A stretch of DNA of 64,000 nucleotides from the NCBI GenBank assembly GCA_016787265.1, contig JAEUVF010000016.1, positions 62,001 through 126,000 on the forward strand, read 5' to 3'. The notes beneath the pieces were generated by a model, which worked only from the letters and a program-made list of their open reading frames with translations, was not told the DNA's origin and made no database searches. Source of the stretch: Flavipsychrobacter sp. GTDB lineage: Bacteria > Bacteroidota > Bacteroidia > Chitinophagales > Chitinophagaceae. Below are positions 58,469 through 64,000 of this stretch, piece by piece. Each line of letters starts with the position of its first letter. Positions within the stretch are counted from its first letter, which is position 1. The position numbers and the translations under genes were made by a program.

Positions 58469-59785
58469 ATGAAAGCGAGAACGCTGAAGAAGGACAAAGT
58501 GAATATTATTACCCTGGGTTGTAGTAAAAACATGGTGGACAGTGAGGTGCTCAGCGGTCAGTTGCTCGCCAATGATATCCAGGTGGTGCATGAAAACGCA
58601 AAACTGGATCATAACATAGTAGTAGTCAATACCTGTGGTTTTATTGATAAGGCCAAAGAAGAATCCATTAATACCATACTCGACCAGGTTGCCCTTAAAC
58701 AGAAAGGCAAACTGGACAAAGTTTATGTTACCGGATGTCTTAGTCATCGGTACCGCGATGACCTGGAAAAAGAAATACCGGAAGTGGATGCCTGGTTCGG
58801 GACGATGGAACTGCCACTTATATTGAAAGAGCTCGAAGCCGATTATAAAGCTGAATTGCTGGGTGAGCGGATGCTGGCTACACCAAAGCATTATGCTTAT
58901 CTGAAAATTTCAGAAGGTTGCAATCGTACCTGTTCTTTCTGCGCGATTCCCCTGATGCGGGGCGGTCATGTTAGCCGACCGATTGAAGAGCTCGTAAAAG
59001 AAGCAGAATCCCTGTCTAAAAAAGGCGTGAAGGAAATCATGCTGATTGCGCAGGAACTAACCTATTACGGACTTGATTTGTATAAAAAAAGACAGTTGCC
59101 GGAATTGCTGCATCAATTGGCGGCAGTGCCAGGCATAGGATGGATACGCCTTCATTATGCCTACCCATCCAAGTTTCCAATGGAAATCCTGGATGCTATC
59201 AAAGCCCATCCCAACATCTGTAATTACCTGGACATGCCCCTTCAGCACGCTTCCAATAATATGTTAAAAGCCATGAAGCGGCAGATTACAAGAGAGGAAA
59301 TGGAGACACTCATTTCAGCCATTCGTGAGCAGGTACCTGGAATCTGTATCCGGACTACCCTGATCACCGGATTCCCAGGAGAAACGAGGGAGGATGTAGA
59401 AGAATTAAAAGACTTTCTGAAGAGGATGCGGTTCGACAGAGTGGGTATCTTTACCTATTCGCACGAAGAAAATACTACCGCTCATGACCTGGAAGATAAT
59501 ATCCCGGCTGAGGAGAAAGAAGCACGTGCGCAGGAAATAATGGAAGTGCAGCAGGAAATCAGCCTGGAAAAGAATCAGGAAAAAGTTGGTCAGATTTTTA
59601 AGGTAATAGTTGATAAAAAAGAGGCAGGCAGGTATCTTGGAAGAACGGAATTTGACAGTGTGGAAGTGGATAATGAAGTGGTGATTAATACCAGTAAAAA
59701 ACTGGTGCCGGGGCAGTTTGTCCAGGTAAAAATCACAAAAGCCTATGATTATGACCTGGAAGGAGAACTGATTAACGTATTATAA
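58469..59785 (+). CDS. rimO: Ribosomal protein S12 methylthiotransferase RimO
   Basis: 438 residues. It adds a methylthio group to an aspartate of ribosomal protein S12. The amino MTTase domain carries three cluster cysteines (TLGCSKNMVDSE, VVNTCGFIDKAKEESI, VTGCLSHRY). The radical SAM domain has CxxxCxxC in EGCNRTCSFCAIPLMRGGHVSR near 150. A TRAM domain closes the protein (GRTEFDSVEVDNEVVINTSK, QFVQVKITKAYDYDLEGELI). All expected motifs are complete. Transcription probably starts at the near-consensus promoter in the 117-bp gap after ftsY. Cytochrome c follows 17 bp later. Confidence 0.97.
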   Translation: MKARTLKKDKVNIITLGCSKNMVDSEVLSGQLLANDIQVVHENAKLDHNIVVVNTCGFIDKAKEESINTILDQVALKQKGKLDKVYVTGCLSHRYRDDLEKEIPEVDAWFGTMELPLILKELEADYKAELLGERMLATPKHYAYLKISEGCNRTCSFCAIPLMRGGHVSRPIEELVKEAESLSKKGVKEIMLIAQELTYYGLDLYKKRQLPELLHQLAAVPGIGWIRLHYAYPSKFPMEILDAIKAHPNICNYLDMPLQHASNNMLKAMKRQITREEMETLISAIREQVPGICIRTTLITGFPGETREDVEELKDFLKRMRFDRVGIFTYSHEENTTAHDLEDNIPAEEKEARAQEIMEVQQEISLEKNQEKVGQIFKVIVDKKEAGRYLGRTEFDSVEVDNEVVINTSKKLVPGQFVQVKITKAYDYDLEGELINVL

Positions 59786-59802
59786 AGCATAACCAAAAAC
59801 GC

Positions 59803-60207
59803 ATGAAAAAAATAGCTGTTGCATCCGTACTTACAGTTAGCTTATTCACACTCTCTGCTTTTGTACAGAACCCAAAAGAAGCAAGTATCAAGCGGGGAAA
59901 AGAAGTCTATGAAAACAATTGTATGAGCTGTCACCAGGAAACCGGAGAAGGTATTGAGGGAAGTTTTCCTCCACTTGCAAAATCTGATTATTTCCAAAAG
60001 GATCCCAAAAAAATTATCACTGTCATCCTGAAAGGACTTAATGAGGAAATAAAAGTAAATGGCAAAACCTATAGCATGATGATGCCTGAGCAATCCTATC
60101 TTTCGGATGAGGAAATTGCCGATGTTACCAACTATGTTGCCAATAGCTGGGGTAATAAATCCAAAGTGGTATTTACACCCGCCCAGGTAAAAGCAGCGCG
60201 GAAATAA
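59803..60207 (+). CDS. Class I cytochrome c, exported
   Basis: 134 residues. The signal peptide is about 1-21 (MKKIAVASVLTVSLFTLSAF). One heme c site, CMSCH, lies in NNCMSCHQETGEGIEGSFPPLAKSDY near 45, and the likely distal methionine is in YSMMMPEQSYLSDEEIADV near 95. It is a small periplasmic electron carrier. It follows rimO by 17 bp, so may be co-transcribed. It converges on a molybdenum hydroxylase subunit gene. In other bacteria such hydroxylases pass electrons to a cytochrome c, which makes a functional pairing possible but unproven. Confidence 0.92.
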   Translation: MKKIAVASVLTVSLFTLSAFVQNPKEASIKRGKEVYENNCMSCHQETGEGIEGSFPPLAKSDYFQKDPKKIITVILKGLNEEIKVNGKTYSMMMPEQSYLSDEEIADVTNYVANSWGNKSKVVFTPAQVKAARK

Positions 60208-60216
60208 TACCAACCC

Positions 60217-60237
60217 GCCGGAGCTTAGGCTTCCGGC
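60217..60237. terminator. Imperfect hairpin between converging genes
   Basis: GCCGGAG and CTTCCGGC pair over about 7 positions with one G-T wobble around a short loop. It overlaps the end of the hydroxylase gene and lies 10 bp after the cytochrome stop. It has no T-run, so termination is only possible. Confidence 0.35.
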
Positions 60238-62405
60238 AGATTACCCAGGGAAAAAGGAAGTTTTCGTATACGCTTTCCCGTTAAGTCATAAATCGCATTA
60301 CACAAAGCAGGTGCCAGTGGAGGCAGACTCGGTTCTCCAACGCCACCTGCTTTTTCGTCATTTTCCATGATGATCACTTCAATTTCAGGAGTATCCTGAA
60401 TCCTTGATAACCGGTATTGATGAAAATTGGTTTCCAACGCCTTACCATCCTTAAAATTGGTGGCATGTAAGGTGGCGGCACCCAGGGCCATGATAACACT
60501 GCCTTCAACCTGCTGCTCAATTATGGTAGGGTTTACATACCAGCCGCAATCAATCACTACTGTTACCTTATCCACCTTAACACCATTCTCCCCATTCCTG
60601 GATACTTGCACCACTTCCCCTATAATCGAACCAAAACATTCTGCAAATGCCACTCCGTATCCTTTTCCTCGTTTATCCCAGGCCGTTACTTCCTTGATTT
60701 TGTCGATCAGTTTATGGTAACGCTCATGGTTATCCCAAATATGCGCTTTCCTGAATGCAAGAGGATCCTTACCTGCAGCTACAGCCATTTCATCCCAGAA
60801 ACTTTCGAATGCAAAAGAGTTGGTGGATGAATATACAGACCTCCACCACATCACCGGAACAGGCGATTCCGTTGGAATATCTGCAAACCGGTAATTCGGA
60901 ATGCTTTCAAAAAAGGGTTCCAGCCAGCCTTCTGTAGTACTGCGGTTATAATCCATTTTATCCGGGTTGGGCGACCATTGATGGTCCATGTTCTGTCCGG
61001 CCAGTTTGATCTCCAGCGCATTGATCCGGTCTCCCTGCAATACTGCTTTACAACCATATACCACTCCGGGTCGGAAAGGCCCCTGGGTCATATCATCTTC
61101 CCTGGTCCAAACCACCTGAACCGGTGCATTGATCGCCTTGGAAATATATACCGCTTCTGCCGGGTAATCAGTGAATGCTTTTCTGCCAAATCCACCACCC
61201 AGGAAAGTCATGTTTACTTCCACGTTTTCAATGGGCAGTTTATACCGCGTTGATAAATCCGACTGAATCCAGTCAGGTCCCTGGATGGGGCCCCAAACCC
61301 GTATGCTTTCTGCAGTATAATGAGCAGTACAATTCAATGGTTCCATCGCACTATGACTTTCATAGGGCGTTTCATAAACCAGATCCAGTTTTTTCTCCGA
61401 CTTGTCAAAAAACCGAACCGGGTCTCCCAGCGCTTTTTGCGGTAGTCCGGGTTTGGCCAGGTCTTCCTTCATCCGCTGATACAGCGTATCTGTGCTTACC
61501 CGTTCAATTCCGGTATCATCCCATTCGATCTCGAGCAATTTTTTTGCTTTCAATGCGGCCCAGGTATTGTTCGCAATTACAGCTACACCTTCACGGGTTC
61601 CTGAAAAAACAGGCATTTCCACTTTGATTATATCAATCACACCCTTAACATCCCTGGCTTTTTTGTCATTGATGGATTTGATCTTTCCATGGAACCTGGG
61701 GTTGCGTTCCACTGCGGCATATTTCATTCCGGGTAAACTGACATCAATTCCAAATACCGCTTTGCCATTGACCTTATCAGGATTGTCTAAACGGGGAACA
61801 GGCTTGCCAATGTATCTGTACTCTTTTCTCGCTTTTAATTTTACGAATGCAGGGGGCGTTAAGCCCGATGCTTTTTCAACCAGTTCGCCATAACCCAGTT
61901 TTTTTCCACTGGGGCGATGAATGACCTGTCCTTCAGACGCATAACATTCTTCACGATTTACCTGCCAACCCTGGGCTGCTGCGGTAATTAACATTTCCCT
62001 GGCTGCCGCACCTGTATTCAGGAGTGCTTTAAATGACCCTCTTACGGTTGAGCTACCTCCCGTTATCTGGCTTCCGTATTTGGAAGGATGACCTTTTGCG
62101 AATTCAACTTTTACTTTGGATAAATCAACTTCCAGTTCCTCTGCTACAATTTGTGGGATGCTCTGGTAGGCACCCTGGCCCATCTCTGCGCGGTGACTGA
62201 AAATCGTAACCAGTCCTGTTTTGTCAATCCGGATCCAGGCCGTAAGATCGATACCTGCATCAGCCGCATTTGCGGCATTGATAATGGTTGGTTTTTCATT
62301 TGCCAGTGCCGGCGTGAAAAAGCCGATTGTTAAAGCAGCTCCCGTCATTCCGGATAAACGCAGAAAATTTCTCCTGCTTAAGGAAGTAGAAGTCTGGTCG
62401 CTCAT
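60225..62405 (-). CDS. Tat-exported molybdopterin-binding hydroxylase subunit (IorB-like)
   Basis: 726 residues. A twin-arginine signal lies at the start (SLSRRNFLRLSGMTGAALTIGFF). The rest follows the xanthine dehydrogenase/isoquinoline 1-oxidoreductase large-subunit pattern: molybdopterin-binding GGGFGRKAFTDYPAEAV near 395, QVVWTREDDMTQGPFRPGV, GVAFAECFGSIIGEV near 590, and the carboxy glutamate motif GGVGEPSLPPLAPALCNAI near 690. It should hydroxylate an aromatic or aldehyde substrate in the periplasm. The 2Fe-2S partner subunit (IorA-like) is not adjacent on either side, so the gene is an orphan or its partner lies elsewhere. Confidence 0.9.
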   Translation of the reverse strand: MSDQTSTSLSRRNFLRLSGMTGAALTIGFFTPALANEKPTIINAANAADAGIDLTAWIRIDKTGLVTIFSHRAEMGQGAYQSIPQIVAEELEVDLSKVKVEFAKGHPSKYGSQITGGSSTVRGSFKALLNTGAAAREMLITAAAQGWQVNREECYASEGQVIHRPSGKKLGYGELVEKASGLTPPAFVKLKARKEYRYIGKPVPRLDNPDKVNGKAVFGIDVSLPGMKYAAVERNPRFHGKIKSINDKKARDVKGVIDIIKVEMPVFSGTREGVAVIANNTWAALKAKKLLEIEWDDTGIERVSTDTLYQRMKEDLAKPGLPQKALGDPVRFFDKSEKKLDLVYETPYESHSAMEPLNCTAHYTAESIRVWGPIQGPDWIQSDLSTRYKLPIENVEVNMTFLGGGFGRKAFTDYPAEAVYISKAINAPVQVVWTREDDMTQGPFRPGVVYGCKAVLQGDRINALEIKLAGQNMDHQWSPNPDKMDYNRSTTEGWLEPFFESIPNYRFADIPTESPVPVMWWRSVYSSTNSFAFESFWDEMAVAAGKDPLAFRKAHIWDNHERYHKLIDKIKEVTAWDKRGKGYGVAFAECFGSIIGEVVQVSRNGENGVKVDKVTVVIDCGWYVNPTIIEQQVEGSVIMALGAATLHATNFKDGKALETNFHQYRLSRIQDTPEIEVIIMENDEKAGGVGEPSLPPLAPALCNAIYDLTGKRIRKLPFSLGNLPEA

Positions 62406-62466
62406 ATTCAGTCAGTTTAAATTTGTAATGAAAAGTTACTGATTCTCAGGTTTAGTTCCATACCGT

Positions 62467-63135
62467 TTATCCAGCATGTTTCAGTGCTTCTTTTTTGGCG
62501 AGCCCGGTTATTCCGGAAGCTTCCACAAATGCTTCAACCTTTTCTGGTGCTACCCGATGATACTGCCGTAGCGACCAGCCGATGGCTTTCTGAATGAAAA
62601 ACTCTTTATTCGTTTTCAATTGGTTGATGGCCCAGAAAAGAAATTCACTGTCGGTTTTTTCCTTGTAAAACAATTGAAAAAGCAGGGCTGTCCGGTTTTC
62701 CCAGATATTGTCTGATGCCACCCATTTTTTCATAATCCGCTGTTCTTTTTTTTTCTGCAAACAGCCTCCAATCAATTTTGCAGCAATAAAATCCACTGTA
62801 TCCCACCAGGGTTTATCCCTGATCAGGGCGAGGAAAAACTTTTCTGCTTCCGTATTCCATTTTTTACGTCCGGCATACAGCAACTCCATTGCCACATACT
62901 GATATTCCCGCTCCGGTAACTTCCAAAGTTCAGCAGCCTGCTGCAGTATTTCTGCCATGTCAAAGCTTTTCGAAGCCTGAATAAATGGTTTTGATAAATC
63001 CTTTCGGACCGGTTGGTTAATCCCCAGAAATTCAAATTTGTTTTTCATATAGCGGGTCATCTGCGCCGCTTTTTCAGGGTCCCGATGAAATTCCATGGCT
63101 TCCTGTAATTCCCTGACTGGCGTACTGGTTTTCAT
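62467..63135 (-). CDS. AlkD-like DNA alkylation repair protein
   Basis: 222 residues, all-helical HEAT-like fold of the AlkC/AlkD family, which removes alkylated bases such as 3-methyladenine without flipping them. Matching features: FLGINQPVRKDLSKPF near 36, LWKLPEREYQYVAMELLYAGRKKW near 70-92, KPWWDTVDFIAAKLIGG near 105, NIWENRTALLFQL and IGWSLRQYHRVAPEKVEAFVE near 190. No signal peptide. It is a single gene, 61 bp upstream of the molybdenum hydroxylase start in the same orientation and divergent from the DUF4038 gene. Confidence 0.93.
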   Translation of the reverse strand: MKTSTPVRELQEAMEFHRDPEKAAQMTRYMKNKFEFLGINQPVRKDLSKPFIQASKSFDMAEILQQAAELWKLPEREYQYVAMELLYAGRKKWNTEAEKFFLALIRDKPWWDTVDFIAAKLIGGCLQKKKEQRIMKKWVASDNIWENRTALLFQLFYKEKTDSEFLFWAINQLKTNKEFFIQKAIGWSLRQYHRVAPEKVEAFVEASGITGLAKKEALKHAG

Positions 63136-63214
63136 TTATTTCTTTGGATAAGATGACAATTAAGATAGTGATTCTGTCGTTCTATCTTTATTTTACCGCG
63201 ATAAAATCCGGTTG

Positions 63215-64000
63215 ATGAATAAAATCCAATACCCGATACTGCTATTATTGGCAGTGCTTTTGTCAATTCCCGGCTTCTCCCAGCATCAATGGAAGCATGG
63301 CAGACTGAGAGTGAGTGCTGACGCACATTACCTTGAAACCTCCAATGGACGCCCTTTTTTCTGGTTGGGAGACACCGGATGGGAACTCTTTCACCGACTT
63401 AGTTTTGAAGAAATAGTTCAATACCTGAACGATCGCCATAAAAAAGGTTTTAATGTAATCCAGGCGGTAATCCTGGCGGAACATGATGGACTGACCAAAG
63501 CAAACCGCTATTCGGCGTTGCCGCTTTTCCAGAATGATCCGCTCAAACCAAATCCAAAATATTTTCAGCTGATTGATACTACTATACGCATGGCAGCTGA
63601 AATCGATATGTTTGTTGCGCTCTTGCCTACCTGGGGTGACAAAGTATCAAAAGAATGGGGGAAAGGCCCGGTTATCTTTAATGAACGCAATGCCTATCTC
63701 TATGGGAAATGGTTGGGACACCGGTATCGCAATGATGAAAACATCATCTGGATGCTCGGTGGGGATCGTCTCCCGGTAAAAGACTCCAGTGATTTCAAAC
63801 CTGTCTGGAGAGCCATGGCACGTGGGATACAGGAAGCCACAGATTATAAAGCTTTTATTACGTATCATATTTCAGGCGGAGAATCAACCTCCAAATACCT
63901 GCATAAAGAATCGTGGCTAAATATGAATACCGTTCAAAGTGGTCATGGCAGCGGCAAGGACGTTCCTGTGTGGAAATGGATGGAACGCGATTTCAATCTG
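63215..64000 (+). CDS. DUF4038 (GH140-like) glycosidase, partial at right edge
   Basis: 262 codons present; the frame is open at the window edge. It starts with a signal peptide (MNKIQYPILLLLAVLLSIPGFSQ). The DUF4038 region follows: NGRPFFWLGDTGWELFHRLSFEEIVQYL near 45-70, GFNVIQAVIL with EHDGLT, the TIM-barrel strand MFVALLPTWGDKV near 135, RYRNDENIIWMLGGDR near 175, then YHISGGESTSKYL. These are apiosidase-like glycoside hydrolases that act on plant pectins. The catalytic residues cannot be fully assigned because the carboxy part is missing. Divergent from the alkD-like gene. Confidence 0.9.
   Translation, partial: MNKIQYPILLLLAVLLSIPGFSQHQWKHGRLRVSADAHYLETSNGRPFFWLGDTGWELFHRLSFEEIVQYLNDRHKKGFNVIQAVILAEHDGLTKANRYSALPLFQNDPLKPNPKYFQLIDTTIRMAAEIDMFVALLPTWGDKVSKEWGKGPVIFNERNAYLYGKWLGHRYRNDENIIWMLGGDRLPVKDSSDFKPVWRAMARGIQEATDYKAFITYHISGGESTSKYLHKESWLNMNTVQSGHGSGKDVPVWKWMERDFNL

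Overview
The window comes from a Bacteroidota chromosome, most likely a Chitinophagaceae-type soil or freshwater bacterium. The evidence is lineage-typical content: type IX secretion (T9SS) C-terminal sorting domains on large secreted proteins, a CarboxypepD-regulatory/TonB-type outer-membrane barrel, a rpmB-rpmG-DUF4295-ftsY-rimO block, LytS/LytTR regulators, FtsX/MacB permeases in tandem, DUF4038 and DUF1624 proteins, and Bacteroidota-type promoters (TTTG-N19-TAnnTTTG). No rRNA, CRISPR array, insertion sequence or prophage was seen. Almost all DNA is coding and no gene-free gap exceeds 300 bp.

Layout. 218-15647 (minus) is one long efflux operon: membrane-fusion protein, a small secreted-peptide ORF, ABC ATPase, four full-length double MacB/FtsX permeases, one half-size permease, a second ABC ATPase and a TolC-type outer-membrane factor. 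Divergent from it (15833-18521, plus) lies a sigma-54-activator response regulator with its histidine kinase. 18522-19034 is a conserved Bacteroidota protein of unknown role. 19117-22533 (minus) is an ABC-2 exporter with a LytS/LytTR pair. 22655-29809 holds pirin, a giant PKD/BNR T9SS substrate, a DUF1624 membrane protein and a ModF-like double ABC protein. 29816-35651 has a 1354-residue PAS/GAF histidine kinase and another T9SS substrate. 35859-42452 has an MBL-fold protein, a lipoprotein, a CCG-domain Fe-S protein, YceI, and an operon DinB / NRDE / ATP-grasp / LysE. 42456-50695 has a TonB-type barrel, DUF445, tRNA-His, a Prc-type S41 protease, DinB and a subtilase. 50791-56286 has an ALDH7-type dehydrogenase, panB, ppx and ppk1. 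56531-60207 is the ribosomal-protein/ftsY/rimO block and a cytochrome c. The right end has a Tat-exported molybdenum hydroxylase subunit, an AlkD-like protein and a DUF4038 glycosidase cut by the window edge.

The strongest new signal is regulatory. The two long non-coding gaps tied to the efflux operon (upstream of the fusion protein and upstream of the second ATPase) each carry a TTGGCAC element 43-47 bp before the start codon and, 53-54 bp further upstream, a 28-bp element that matches at 22 of 28 positions between the two sites. This looks like a paired sigma-54 promoter plus enhancer arrangement for the divergent NtrC-type regulator, although the -12 boxes are degenerate. A second signal is a run of four 11-bp direct repeats upstream of ppk1-ppx that resembles a Pho-box. 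A third is a set of heptamer tandem arrays at three places, one of which forms the end of the ppx reading frame.
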